Below are positions 43,204-52,227 of a DNA stretch of 64,000 nt, piece by piece. Numbering within the stretch: the first letter of the stretch is position 1; each line of letters begins with the position of its first letter. The notes under the pieces are model-generated. The model worked only from the letters and a program-made list of their open reading frames with translations, searched no databases and had not been told where the DNA came from. A program made the position numbers and the translations under genes. This DNA comes from Lutimaribacter degradans (GTDB taxonomy: Bacteria > Pseudomonadota > Alphaproteobacteria > Rhodobacterales > Rhodobacteraceae): the NCBI RefSeq assembly GCF_023703375.1, contig NZ_JAMQGO010000001.1, forward strand, positions 1-64,000, given 5' to 3'.

Positions 43204-43494
43204 TCACGACTTGGGAACGTCGCGTTCCAGTGGTTCGAGGCTGCCCATACGCTCTCCCGGCAGGTCGATCTCGGTGCAGGTGCCCGCATCGACCATGGTC
43301 CATGCGTTGCCCTGGTAGTCGACGGTCGAGGTGCCGGCGCACGTGGTGCCGGGGCCAGCGGCACAGTCGTTCTCACCGGCCAGGCTGACACCGTAGCACT
43401 TTTCCTTTTCTGCGGCGCTGGCGGCGGTGCCATGCGCGGCAACGGCCGTTGCGACAGCGCCCAGAAGGGCGGCGGTTTTGAGTGTTTTCGACAT
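43204..43494 (-). CDS. Bufferin precursor peptide (DUF2282, BufA1 type)
   Basis: The 96-residue precursor has a signal peptide (about 1-27, ending TAASA) and a Cys-containing core. Cys lie at 33, 44, 52 and 73, with the family patterns KCYG, NDCAAG, TTCAG and AGTC. In characterised bufferins the central two Cys are modified by the MNIO enzyme and the mature peptide sequesters copper in the periplasm. GGAGAG precedes the ATG at 43494. It heads the bufA-B-C-D unit on the minus strand. Confidence 0.88.
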   Translation of the reverse strand: MSKTLKTAALLGAVATAVAAHGTAASAAEKEKCYGVSLAGENDCAAGPGTTCAGTSTVDYQGNAWTMVDAGTCTEIDLPGERMGSLEPLERDVPKS

Positions 43495-43815
43495 GGAACT
43501 TTCTCTCCGTTACTAGGTTTGAAACCGTGCCGGGGCTTGCGCCCTCGGTGTCACAAGCCTGCCGCGACGCTGGGTCGCAGTGTAGTCACGGGCGCGTGCA
43601 TCACGAGCGTGTCAGCGCGCGTTCACGCCGCGTGAGGTTTCGCGGCTGCAGCAATTCAGCGAAAACAACGGGTTCGTCTGTGGAACCGTAACAATCGGGC
43701 CATGTGCGCCAAGCTTCCTGCGGGGGAATGTTACAGGATTGTCCACCGGTGCAGGGCCATTGCGGCGCCGATCACGCGGTTCGTCAGCAATGTGTCAGTC
43801 CTGGGCCCGCGAAAC
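43495..43815. other. Upstream region of the bufferin operon
   Basis: These 320 bases carry no supported gene. The bufA promoter must be here on the minus strand. Bufferin operons are often driven by an ECF sigma factor, but I could not identify a convincing ECF-type -35/-10 pair and no sigma/anti-sigma genes are adjacent. Confidence 0.4.
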
Positions 43816-43845
43816 GAAAACGGCCCGCGCAAAAGGCGGGCCGTT
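43816..43845 (-). terminator. Rho-independent terminator after thrS
   Basis: AACGGCCCGC at 43819-43828 pairs perfectly with GCGGGCCGTT at 43836-43845 around a 7-base loop. On the minus strand the stem ends in TTTT. It lies 20 bases after the thrS stop. Confidence 0.8.
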
Positions 43846-43865
43846 CCGATTTGGTGCAGGATGGT

Positions 43866-45812
43866 TCAGGCTAGGTCGGGCGGGGTGGCATCTGCTCCCA
43901 GGCTGGCCACGATGTCGGCCAACGGTTGCACGCTGGTCTGTTTCTCGCCCAGGCGGCGGACGGAAACGGTGCGGTCTTCGACCTCGCGGTGTCCGACGGC
44001 CAGGATGACGGGCACCTTGCCGACGGAATGTTCGCGCACCTTGTAGTTGATCTTTTCGTTGCGAATGTCGGCCTCGGCCCGGATGCCGGCCTTTTGCAGC
44101 GCCTCGACCACTTCGGCCACGTATGCATCGGCCTCGGACGTGATCGAAGCCACGACAACCTGTCGCGGGGCCAGCCAGAACGGCAGCTTGCCGGCGTGTT
44201 CCTCGATCAGGATGCCAATGAAGCGTTCGAAACTGCCCAGAACCGCGCGGTGCAACATGACGGGGCGGTGCTTGTCGCCATCGGCGCCGATGTAGGTGGC
44301 ATCCAGCCGCTCGGGCAGGACGAAATCCACCTGCAACGTGCCGCATTGCCAGTCGCGCCCGATCGCGTCGGTCAGCACGAATTCCAGCTTGGGCCCGTAA
44401 AACGCGCCTTCGCCCGGGTTCAGACCCGGCTCGGTGCCCGCCGCGCGCGTCGCGGTAAGCAGCGCGTTCTCGGCCTTGTCCCAGATCTCGTCCGAGCCGG
44501 CGCGCGTCTCGGGGCGGTCGGAGAACAGAACCTTGAACTCGGCAAAACCGAGATCGCGGTAGATTTCCGACAGGAAATCGATGAAGCGGGCGGTTTCGGC
44601 TTCGATCTGATCTTCGGTGCAGAAAATATGCGCGTCATCCTGGGTAAAGCCGCGTACGCGCATGATGCCATGCAGCGCGCCCGAGGGCTCGTACCGGTTG
44701 CATGATCCGAACTCGGCCATGCGCAGGGGCAGGTCACGATAGGATTTCAGGCCCTGGTTATAGACCTGCACGTGGCCGGGGCAGTTCATCGGTTTCAGCG
44801 CGTTGACCGATTTTTCCCTCGCGTGCTCTTCGTCGACCTCGACGATGAACATGTGCTCCTGGTATTTCTCCCAGTGGCCCGAAGCCTCCCACAACCTGCG
44901 GTCCACGACCTGGGGCGTGTTCACCTCGACATAGCCGCCGCGGCGCTGCTGGCGGCGCATGTAATCCTGCAACTGAGTGTAGATCGTCCAGCCGTTGGGG
45001 TGCCAGAAGATCTGGCCCGGCGCCTCTTCCTGCATGTGAAACAGGTCCATCTCGCGGCCGAGCTTGCGGTGATCGCGCTTGGCGGCCTCTTCCAGCATGG
45101 TCAGGTGGGCGCGCAGCGCCTCCTTGTTCTGAAAGGCCACGCCGTAGATGCGTTGCAGCATCTGGCGCGAACTGTCGCCGCGCCAATAAGCGCCCGCTAC
45201 GCTCATCAGCTTGAAGGCATCGGCGGGCACTTGTCCGGTGTGTTGCAGATGCGGGCCGCGGCACAGATCCTGCCAATGGCCGTGCCAATACATGCGAATG
45301 GGGTCGCTGCCCGGGATCGCCTCGATCAGCTCGACCTTGTAGGGTTCGTTGTTGGCTTCGTAATACTTGATGGCGCGGTCGCGGTCCCAGACCTCGGTGG
45401 TGACGGGGTCGCGCTTGTTTATGATCTCGCGCATCTTTTTCTCGATGGCGCCAAGATCCTCGGGGGTAAAGGGCTCGGCCCGGTCGAAATCGTAGTACCA
45501 GCCATTGTCGATGACGGGGCCGATGGTGACCTTCACGTCGGGCCAGATTTCCTGCACGGCGCGGGCCATGATATGCGCCAGGTCGTGGCGGATCAGTTCC
45601 AGCGCGGGGGCTTCGTCCTGCATGGTGTTGATGGCGATCTGCGCGTCGGCGTCGATCGGCCATTGCAGATCCCAATGCTGGCCGTTCACGGTGGCGCTGA
45701 TGGCTTTCTTCGACAGCGACTTGGAAATGTCGGCGGCAACCTGGGCAGGGGTAATCCCGGCCTCGTAGTCGCGTGCATTGTCATCGGGGAAGGTGAGGGA
45801 AATCGGTGCCAT
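43866..45812 (-). CDS. thrS: Threonyl-tRNA synthetase
   Basis: The 648-residue class II synthetase charges tRNA-Thr. It shows an N-terminal TGS domain (about 1-65), the editing domain with [12 protein letters not shown] (HxxxH), the catalytic core (motif 2 around [17 protein letters not shown]; zinc ligands including the Cys in MNCPGH), motif 3 near [11 protein letters not shown], and the anticodon-binding domain at the end. The start at 45812 is the normal family start; the upstream frame to 45926 is not conserved. Confidence 0.96.
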   Translation of the reverse strand: MAPISLTFPDDNARDYEAGITPAQVAADISKSLSKKAISATVNGQHWDLQWPIDADAQIAINTMQDEAPALELIRHDLAHIMARAVQEIWPDVKVTIGPVIDNGWYYDFDRAEPFTPEDLGAIEKKMREIINKRDPVTTEVWDRDRAIKYYEANNEPYKVELIEAIPGSDPIRMYWHGHWQDLCRGPHLQHTGQVPADAFKLMSVAGAYWRGDSSRQMLQRIYGVAFQNKEALRAHLTMLEEAAKRDHRKLGREMDLFHMQEEAPGQIFWHPNGWTIYTQLQDYMRRQQRRGGYVEVNTPQVVDRRLWEASGHWEKYQEHMFIVEVDEEHAREKSVNALKPMNCPGHVQVYNQGLKSYRDLPLRMAEFGSCNRYEPSGALHGIMRVRGFTQDDAHIFCTEDQIEAETARFIDFLSEIYRDLGFAEFKVLFSDRPETRAGSDEIWDKAENALLTATRAAGTEPGLNPGEGAFYGPKLEFVLTDAIGRDWQCGTLQVDFVLPERLDATYIGADGDKHRPVMLHRAVLGSFERFIGILIEEHAGKLPFWLAPRQVVVASITSEADAYVAEVVEALQKAGIRAEADIRNEKINYKVREHSVGKVPVILAVGHREVEDRTVSVRRLGEKQTSVQPLADIVASLGADATPPDLA

Positions 45813-45996
45813 TGCGGTTGGCTCCTCGTCGGTTTGGCGCCCACGGAACGCCCGGTTGCGGGTATAAGGTTCGGCTTGCTCTGTGCCCCTGCCCGTGGGC
45901 AAAGTCAAGCAGGGGGCTGGTGGCAAAACCGGGCGGGCGGCTTAAGTCGCCCAAGGCATGGCGCGGGTGCTTGCCGCGCGAGGACAGGACAGTGAC

Positions 45997-47262
45997 ATGA
46001 CTGAAAGCCGCGCCGAACAGACATTCGAGACCTTGGCGGGCGAGACCGATGGCGATGACGGCCAGCGCGAGGCGCGAAACGGGCTGCGCCACATGGCGTC
46101 GCTCAGCCTGACGAAGGTTTCGGACGGGTTGATCGACCCGAAACTGGTGCTGAGCTGGCTGCTGACGGGGCTTGGTGCACCGGCGGCCTTCGTGGGGGCG
46201 CTGGTGCCCATCCGCGAGGCCGGCGCGCTTTTGCCGCAAATGGGCCTGGCGGTGGTGCTGCGCCGGATGACGCAGCGCAAGTGGATGTGGGTTGCGGGCA
46301 GTGCCGTGCAGGGGCTGGCCGCGGCGGGTATCGCGGTGGCGGTCAGCATCCTGTCGGGTTGGCTGGCGGGGCTTGTGGTCTGCTTGCTGCTGGCGGTTCT
46401 GGCTGTGGCGCGGGCTGCGTGTTCGGTCAGCTACAAGGATATTCTGGGCAAGACCGTGGGCAACACGCGGCGCGGTGCGGTGACGGGCTTTGCCGGTTCG
46501 GTATCGGCTGCGGTGGTGTTCGGCTATGCGCTGCTGCTTTTGTCGGGGTTGATGGACAGCCGCTGGCCGGTGATCGCGGCGGTGGCGCTGGCCGCTGTCC
46601 TGTGGGTGGTCGCCGCGGCGATACTGGCAGCCCTGTCCGAGCCTGCCAGCGAAGAGGCCGCGCCCGAAAAGCGCCCCGCTTACCTGGCCATTCTGCGCCG
46701 CGACGCGCAGTTGCGCCGCTTCATCACCGTGCGGGGCTTGCTGGTAGTGACCTCGCTTGCGCCGCCCTATTTCGTGGTGATCGCGGGGCAGTCGGGGGCA
46801 CAGGGGCTGGAGCGTCTGGGCGCGCTTGTGCTGGCCTCCAGTGCGGCGGCGTTCGTGTCGTCTTACCTCTGGGGCCGTCTGGCCGACCGATCCTCGCGCC
46901 GGGTGCTGATGCTGTCAGGCTTTGTCGCGGCGCTGGCCATGCTGGGGGCTGTGGCGCTGACCCGCGCAGGGCTGGCCGATGGCTGGGCCATCGCCGGCGC
47001 GTTGTTCTTGCAGATGATCGCCTATCACGGGGTGCGGCAGGGCCGCTCGACCTACCTGGTGGACATGGCACCCGAAGAGGAACGCGCCTCCTACGCGGCA
47101 TTGGCCAACACGGTGATCGGCACGTTGCTGCTGGTGGTCGGCGCCCTTGGCGGCGCATTGTCGGCGCTGGGCGCGGATTGGGCCCTGCTGGGGTTTGCCG
47201 GTCTGTCGGTCCTGGGGGCGTTCGCGGCGCTGGGCCTGAACGAGGTCGAGCGCGCCGGGTAG
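45997..47262 (+). CDS. MFS transporter
   Basis: A 421-residue membrane protein with about twelve helices. An acidic N-terminus of some 40 residues precedes the first helix. The MFS motif A is visible in the second half as GRLADRSSRRVLML. No resistance or substrate family can be assigned. The ATG at 45997 follows AGGACAGGA; an upstream ATG at 45958 adds a short non-conserved leader. Confidence 0.8.
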   Translation: MTESRAEQTFETLAGETDGDDGQREARNGLRHMASLSLTKVSDGLIDPKLVLSWLLTGLGAPAAFVGALVPIREAGALLPQMGLAVVLRRMTQRKWMWVAGSAVQGLAAAGIAVAVSILSGWLAGLVVCLLLAVLAVARAACSVSYKDILGKTVGNTRRGAVTGFAGSVSAAVVFGYALLLLSGLMDSRWPVIAAVALAAVLWVVAAAILAALSEPASEEAAPEKRPAYLAILRRDAQLRRFITVRGLLVVTSLAPPYFVVIAGQSGAQGLERLGALVLASSAAAFVSSYLWGRLADRSSRRVLMLSGFVAALAMLGAVALTRAGLADGWAIAGALFLQMIAYHGVRQGRSTYLVDMAPEEERASYAALANTVIGTLLLVVGALGGALSALGADWALLGFAGLSVLGAFAALGLNEVERAG

Positions 47263-47404
47263 GCCAACGCGCGACGGTTTGGCGGCTATTCGCGGTGGTC
47301 TTGAGGCCGCGCTGGCCCGTCACGGCATCCATCCGCCGTGCGCAGCCGACAGCATTGCACCCGCCGCCTGCCCGTGCAGTATGGGCCCAAAAGCGGAGGG
47401 AACG

Positions 47405-48226
47405 ATGCCGGAAACAGATTGGGCGCGCCTGAAGGCGCATGAGCTGCGCGCGCTGGCCGACCAGAATGCGGTTGTGATCTTGCCAGTCGCCTCGACCGAG
47501 CAGCACGGGCCGCACCTGCCCACGATGACCGATACGCGGCTGGGATACGAGATTGCCCATCGCGCGGCGCGCATCGCTTACGATACGCGCCCGGTCGTGG
47601 TGGCGCCCGTTGTCTGGTCGGGGCTGAGCGAGCATCACATGCCCTTCGGCGGGACCTTGACGGTCAGCCATGCCACGTTTCGCGCGTTGATTGCCGATCT
47701 GATCGACAGCATCACGCGGTTGGGCTTTCGTGACATCCTGATTTCCAACAGCCACGGTGGCAACATCGTTGCTTGCCAACAGATACTGGATGAACTCTCG
47801 CCCAAGGTGGCAGCCACGCTGGCCTTTGTCACCTATCCGACAGAGGCGGCCCAAGAGTATGCCGAGATCCTGGAGGACCAGGAACAGATCATGCATGCGG
47901 GCGAGGGCGAAACCGCGATGATGATGGCCTGCGAGGGCGACCTGGTCGATGCCAGCGAATTGGGCACCATCGCGCAAATGGGCGAAACGGGCGGGCCGGC
48001 CTTTCTGAAGGCGGGCAAATCGGGCTATCGCTGGCGGCCTTTTGCCCACATGACGGCCAACGGGCTGGCCGGTAACCCGGCCCGCGCCACGCCCGAAAAG
48101 GGCGAATTGCTGTTGCAGGCAGGGGCCAAGGCAGTCGCCGCACTGATCGCCGACCCCGATACATGGGCCAGCCCGCGCGACCTGCGCGGTGCCGGCACGC
48201 AAGGTGTGAATTTTCGGAAAGAGTGA
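47405..48226 (+). CDS. Creatininase-family amidohydrolase
   Basis: The 273-residue protein has the metal-binding pattern of the creatinine amidohydrolase family: PVASTEQHGPHLP (Glu and His), MTDTRLG (Asp), SNSHGGN (His) and a later Glu in GEGETAMMM. Members open cyclic amides in several pathways, including creatinine, mycofactocin and riboflavin-related compounds, so the substrate is open. GAGGGAAC precedes the ATG at 47405. It is followed after 8 bases by a hydrolase gene. Confidence 0.85.
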   Translation: MPETDWARLKAHELRALADQNAVVILPVASTEQHGPHLPTMTDTRLGYEIAHRAARIAYDTRPVVVAPVVWSGLSEHHMPFGGTLTVSHATFRALIADLIDSITRLGFRDILISNSHGGNIVACQQILDELSPKVAATLAFVTYPTEAAQEYAEILEDQEQIMHAGEGETAMMMACEGDLVDASELGTIAQMGETGGPAFLKAGKSGYRWRPFAHMTANGLAGNPARATPEKGELLLQAGAKAVAALIADPDTWASPRDLRGAGTQGVNFRKE

Positions 48227-48234
48227 CACAACAC

Positions 48235-48996
48235 ATGGCAGATCCTGATTTCCTGACAACGTCGCAAGGGCGGCGCATCGCCTATCAACAGACGCCGGGC
48301 AGCGGCCCTGGCGTGGTGTTCCTGGGCGGGTTCAAATCCGACATGGAGGGCACCAAGGCCCTGCACCTGGAAGAATGGGCGCGCGCCACGGGCCGGGCCT
48401 TTTTGCGGTTCGACTATTCCGGCCACGGCCAGAGCAGTGAGCGCTTCGAAGATGGCTGCATCGGCGCGTGGGCGGCGGATGCGATGGCCGTGATCGCCGA
48501 ATTGACCGAGGGGCCGCAGATATTGGTGGGCTCATCCATGGGGGGCTGGATCTCGCTGTTGGTCTGCCGCGACATGGCCGAGCGCGTGTCGGGCCTTGTC
48601 ACAGTCGCCGCAGCGCCCGATTTCACCGAGGATTCGATGTGGGCGGGATTTGACGATGCGCAGCGCGCGGCGCTGGCCCGTGATGGCAAGGTGGAACTGC
48701 CCAGCGAGTACGATGACAGCCCCTACGTGATCACGCAAAAGCTGATCGAGGATGGGCGCAACCATCTGGTGTTGCGCGATGCGTTGCCGTTGCGCTTTCC
48801 TGTGCGGTTCTTGCAGGGCACGGCGGATGAAGATGTCGACATGGCAGTGGCCCTGCGCCTGCTGAACCACGCGCAGGGCCCGGATATGCGCCTTACGCTG
48901 GTCGACGGGGCCGACCATCGCTTTTCCGACAGCGATTGCCTGGGCCTGATCGTGCAGTCAATCGACGAGGTCACGGCCCGCCTGGGGCACGCGTGA
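48235..48996 (+). CDS. Alpha/beta hydrolase, ABHD10-like
   Basis: A 253-residue hydrolase with the nucleophile elbow GSSMGG (near residue 97), an acid in TADEDVDM and the catalytic His in DGADHRFS. The oxyanion region VVFLGGFKSDMEGTKA resembles mitochondrial ABHD10-type thioesterases and related bacterial esterases. It starts 8 bases after the creatininase gene and is likely cotranscribed. Confidence 0.82.
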   Translation: MADPDFLTTSQGRRIAYQQTPGSGPGVVFLGGFKSDMEGTKALHLEEWARATGRAFLRFDYSGHGQSSERFEDGCIGAWAADAMAVIAELTEGPQILVGSSMGGWISLLVCRDMAERVSGLVTVAAAPDFTEDSMWAGFDDAQRAALARDGKVELPSEYDDSPYVITQKLIEDGRNHLVLRDALPLRFPVRFLQGTADEDVDMAVALRLLNHAQGPDMRLTLVDGADHRFSDSDCLGLIVQSIDEVTARLGHA

Positions 48997-49068
48997 CCCG
49001 CAGGGATTGCTCGGCCCGATCGGCTGCGGCATATCGCTGGTGCAGGTATGGTAAAAAGGGGGCTCGGG

Positions 49069-49779
49069 ATGTCTGAACCGCTGGTGCTGTTGCCGGGAAT
49101 GATGTGCGACGCGCGGCTTTTCGCGCCGCAACTGAACGTTCTGTCGCGCGAACGGGTGGTCAGCATCGCGCCCATCACCGGGGGCGAAAGGGTTGAAGAG
49201 ATCGCGAGTGGCCTGCTCGATGCGCTGCCGCGCAAGTTTGCGCTGGCGGGGCTGAGCATGGGGGGCATCGTCGCGATGGAGATCCTGCGTCGCGCCCCCG
49301 ACCGCGTGACGCGGATCGCATTGATGGATACCAACCCTCTGGCCGAGACCCCGCAAAGCGCCAGCGCGTACGAGCCTTTATTGATCAAGGCGCGCGCCGG
49401 GCGGCTGGACGAGGCGCTGCGCGACATGATGCGCCCCGACTTCCTGGCGCCGGGACCGGGGCGGGTGACGGTGATGAACGCCTTCCTGGAAATGGCCATC
49501 GAGATGGGCCCGGCGGTGTTCGACCGGCAGATCCGGGCGCTGCAACGTCGCCGCGACCAACAGCCCACGCTGCGCCGCTGCAAGGTGCCCGCGCTGGTTT
49601 TGTGCGGCGTGCATGATGGGCTGACCCCGCCCAAGCGGCACACGTTCATGGCCGAACTGATCCCTTATGCCGAACTGCGCCTGATCGACGAGGCGGGCCA
49701 CCTGCCTACGCTCGAAGCGCCCGAGGCGGTGACGCAGGCGCTGAGGGATTGGCTTGCGCAGCCTTTGGTGTTGCGATGA
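49069..49779 (+). CDS. Alpha/beta hydrolase
   Basis: A 236-residue hydrolase with LVLLPGMMCDARLF near the start, the nucleophile motif GLSMGG (near residue 67), and the catalytic His in EAGHLPTLEAP. The ATG at 49069 is favoured because AAAAGGGGG lies at good spacing; an ATG at 49048 is an alternative. It overlaps the following citF-like gene by four bases (ATGA), linking the two functionally or at least translationally. Confidence 0.82.
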   Translation: MSEPLVLLPGMMCDARLFAPQLNVLSRERVVSIAPITGGERVEEIASGLLDALPRKFALAGLSMGGIVAMEILRRAPDRVTRIALMDTNPLAETPQSASAYEPLLIKARAGRLDEALRDMMRPDFLAPGPGRVTVMNAFLEMAIEMGPAVFDRQIRALQRRRDQQPTLRRCKVPALVLCGVHDGLTPPKRHTFMAELIPYAELRLIDEAGHLPTLEAPEAVTQALRDWLAQPLVLR

Positions 49780-51254
49780 GCATGCCGGGTCCCGCGGCGG
49801 CGCGGCCCTTTGGCGTGCAGATGCCAACCTGGCCCGCGCGCGCGCCCCGTCAGGCCGCCGCGCCGGCGCAGATCGCGCCCGACCTGGCCCACGCCCTGCG
49901 AGCGGCGGGGCTGCGTGATGGCGCCGCGTTGTCGTTTCATCACCATTTTCGCAACGGCGACGGGGTGCTGAACATCGCGCTCGACGCGGCGGCAACACTG
50001 GGGGTGGCCGATCTGACGGTGATGCCCAGCTCGGTCTTTCCGGTGCATGGGCCACTGGCGGGCCACATCGCGCGCGGGACGGTGGGTGGGTTGCGCACGG
50101 CCTACGTGGCCGGACCCGTGGCCAAGGGTCTTGGCAAGCTGGCGCGCCCTGCCGTTCTGACCACCCATGGCGGCCGCGCCCGCGATGTCGAAGCCGGCCG
50201 GGCCACGCCCGATATCGCCATCATCGCGGCGGCAATGGCTGATCGCGCGGGAAACCTGACCGGCTTGGCGGGCGATCAGGCCTTTGGCCCGATGGGATAT
50301 GCCCAACCCGATGCGGCCCATGCCCGCCACGTCATCGCGGTGACTGACTGCCTTGTCGACGGGCTGCCGGTGCCGGCGTCCATCCCGGGCACGCAGGTCG
50401 ACCAGATCGTGGTGCAAGACCGGATCGGCGCCGCGGCCGAGATCGTGTCGGGCACGACGCTGATCACGCAAGAGGTGCAGGGACAACATATTGCCGACAT
50501 GGCGGCGCGGCTGATCGCGGCCTCGGGTGCGATGCGGCCGGGGTTCAATTTTCAGACAGGGGCCGGGGGCGTGTCGCTGGCGGTTGCGGCGCGGCTGGGC
50601 ACCTTGATGGCCGAGTCGGGCGTAACGGGCGGTTTTGCCTGCGGCGGCATTACCGCGCCGCTGGTGGCGCTGCACCGCGCGGGGCTGTTCGCGCGCTTGC
50701 GCGACGTTCAGTGTTTTGACCTGGCAGGCGTCGAAAGCCTGGCGCGCGATGCCGGCCATACGGCCATGTCGGCCAGCGAGTATGCCCACCCCGACCGTGC
50801 CGATGCGGTGGTGAACGCGCTTGATGCGGTGATCCTGGGCGCGGCCGAGGTTGATCTGGATTTCAATGTGAATGTCACCACCGGCAGCGACGGTCGCATC
50901 CTTGGCGGCTCGGGCGGGCATGCCGATTGCGCGGCGGGCGCCGGGTTGTGCATCATCGTGACGCGGGCGACGGCACGGGGCATGTCGCGCATCGTCGACC
51001 GGGTGGCGTGCCGCACGACGCCGGGCCGCGATGTCGATGCCGTGGTGACCGAGCGCGGCGTGGCCGTGAACCCGGCCCGCCCGGAACTGGCTGAGCGCGC
51101 CCGCGCCGCCGACCTGCCCGTGACGACGCTGGACGAGATGCGCGCGGGCCTGCCCAAACCCGTCGCAACCGCCGCAGAGGGGCCGGTGACGGCCCTCTGC
51201 GAATACCGCGACGGTAGCGTGATCGACGTGATCCGGGGATACGATGGCCGATAG
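49776..51254 (+). CDS. Citrate lyase alpha-subunit homologue (CitF-like CoA transferase)
   Basis: The 492-residue protein aligns by eye with CitF: SFHHHFRNGDGVLN, HGGRARDVEAG, GFNFQTGAGGVSLAV, NVNVTTGSDG, and the C-terminal AVNPARPELAER with RYRDGSVIDVI. CitF transfers acyl carrier protein between acetyl and citryl groups in citrate lyase. The beta (CitE), gamma (CitD) and maturation (CitC, G, X) genes are absent nearby. It may therefore be a CoA transferase with another substrate. It is coupled to the upstream hydrolase and overlaps the next gene by 11 bases. Confidence 0.82.
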   Translation: MSMPGPAAARPFGVQMPTWPARAPRQAAAPAQIAPDLAHALRAAGLRDGAALSFHHHFRNGDGVLNIALDAAATLGVADLTVMPSSVFPVHGPLAGHIARGTVGGLRTAYVAGPVAKGLGKLARPAVLTTHGGRARDVEAGRATPDIAIIAAAMADRAGNLTGLAGDQAFGPMGYAQPDAAHARHVIAVTDCLVDGLPVPASIPGTQVDQIVVQDRIGAAAEIVSGTTLITQEVQGQHIADMAARLIAASGAMRPGFNFQTGAGGVSLAVAARLGTLMAESGVTGGFACGGITAPLVALHRAGLFARLRDVQCFDLAGVESLARDAGHTAMSASEYAHPDRADAVVNALDAVILGAAEVDLDFNVNVTTGSDGRILGGSGGHADCAAGAGLCIIVTRATARGMSRIVDRVACRTTPGRDVDAVVTERGVAVNPARPELAERARAADLPVTTLDEMRAGLPKPVATAAEGPVTALCEYRDGSVIDVIRGYDGR

Positions 51255-51486
51255 GGATTGGCGCCAACGACTGCGCCGTGGCCGACAGCGCGCGCAGATC
51301 TGGGCGCGGCGGCACATCCCGCCGGGGATGCGGCTGGTGGCGGGCTTGCTGGTGATGGTGGGCGGGTTGTTCGGCTTCTTGCCGGTGCTTGGCTTCTGGA
51401 TGATCCCGCTGGGTCTTGCAATCGCTGCGCTTGACGTGGTGCCTGTGTGGCGCTGGCTGCGGGGACGCGCGGGAAAGCGGCGTTAG
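51244..51486 (+). CDS. Small membrane protein after the citF homologue
   Basis: An 80-residue protein with a strongly basic N-terminus (about 1-28, many Arg), two hydrophobic segments (LVAGLLVMVGGLFGFLPVLG and WMIPLGLAIAALDVV) and a basic tail. It resembles small putative transmembrane proteins of the PGPGW type. It starts within the last codons of the citF-like gene. Function unknown. Confidence 0.7.
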   Translation: MADRDWRQRLRRGRQRAQIWARRHIPPGMRLVAGLLVMVGGLFGFLPVLGFWMIPLGLAIAALDVVPVWRWLRGRAGKRR

Positions 51487-51545
51487 CGCACCGCCTTAAA
51501 CTTTGACATTGCTCTGCCTTCTGGCTTCATGCGCACCGAAATGAC

Positions 51546-51962
51546 CTAGATACCGCCGCGCAACATCGGCACGCCGCCAGGCCCCTGCGTCCGCGCAACC
51601 ACGCCCGCGCGCAACGTGCGGCCGATGCGGTGGGCCAGCGCGCTCCAGGCGTTGGCCTTGGTCTCGGGCAGTTCCTGCCGCAGCACCATGTCGAACAGGC
51701 CCAGCCACGCGTCGAACATGCCCGGCCGCACGTTGCCTGCCTCCTTGTGCACCTGCATCACGTTGCCGTCGTAACCGCCGCTGTGCCGGATCGCCTTGCG
51801 CCAGAAGGCCGCGACCCTTTCTTCGTGCGCGGGCCAGTCATTCACGTGCACGGCGAATACCGGGGCCAACGCGGGATGTTCGCGCACATGGGCATAAAAC
51901 GTCGCGACGACACGGGCGATTTCTTCATCACTGATCTCGAAACGGGGGGGCAGGGCGGTCAT
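51546..51962 (-). CDS. Group III truncated hemoglobin
   Basis: The 138-residue globin lacks the glycine-rich loops of groups I and II and fits group III, with FYAHVREHPALAPVF, the WPAHEERVAAFWRKAI segment and the proximal-side VMQVHKEAG. Such globins bind heme and are linked to oxygen or nitric oxide handling in microaerobic bacteria. The ATG at 51962 starts the fold; an ATG at 51989 is an alternative. It is convergent with the preceding gene and divergent from ileS. Confidence 0.85.
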   Translation of the reverse strand: MTALPPRFEISDEEIARVVATFYAHVREHPALAPVFAVHVNDWPAHEERVAAFWRKAIRHSGGYDGNVMQVHKEAGNVRPGMFDAWLGLFDMVLRQELPETKANAWSALAHRIGRTLRAGVVARTQGPGGVPMLRGGI

Positions 51963-52227
51963 GGGCTTTCGGTGTCCTTTGGTGGGCATACTGTGCCCGC
52001 ATGCGCCGCGATGCAACAGGCGGCCACATGACCCGGTAATCGGGGCAAACCGCTCTGGACGCGCGCGCAGGCAGCGCCTATAAGCCGCCCATGATGCACA
52101 TGGCGGCACTCATTATTCGAATTAGCAGCCCGGCGCTCTGATCCAGTCGAGTCGCCGGGAAATAGGCGTCTGGACCGCCGCGCCGCCCCAAAACCCATCA
52201 TTGAATTCACGTAAAGGACGCCCAGAC

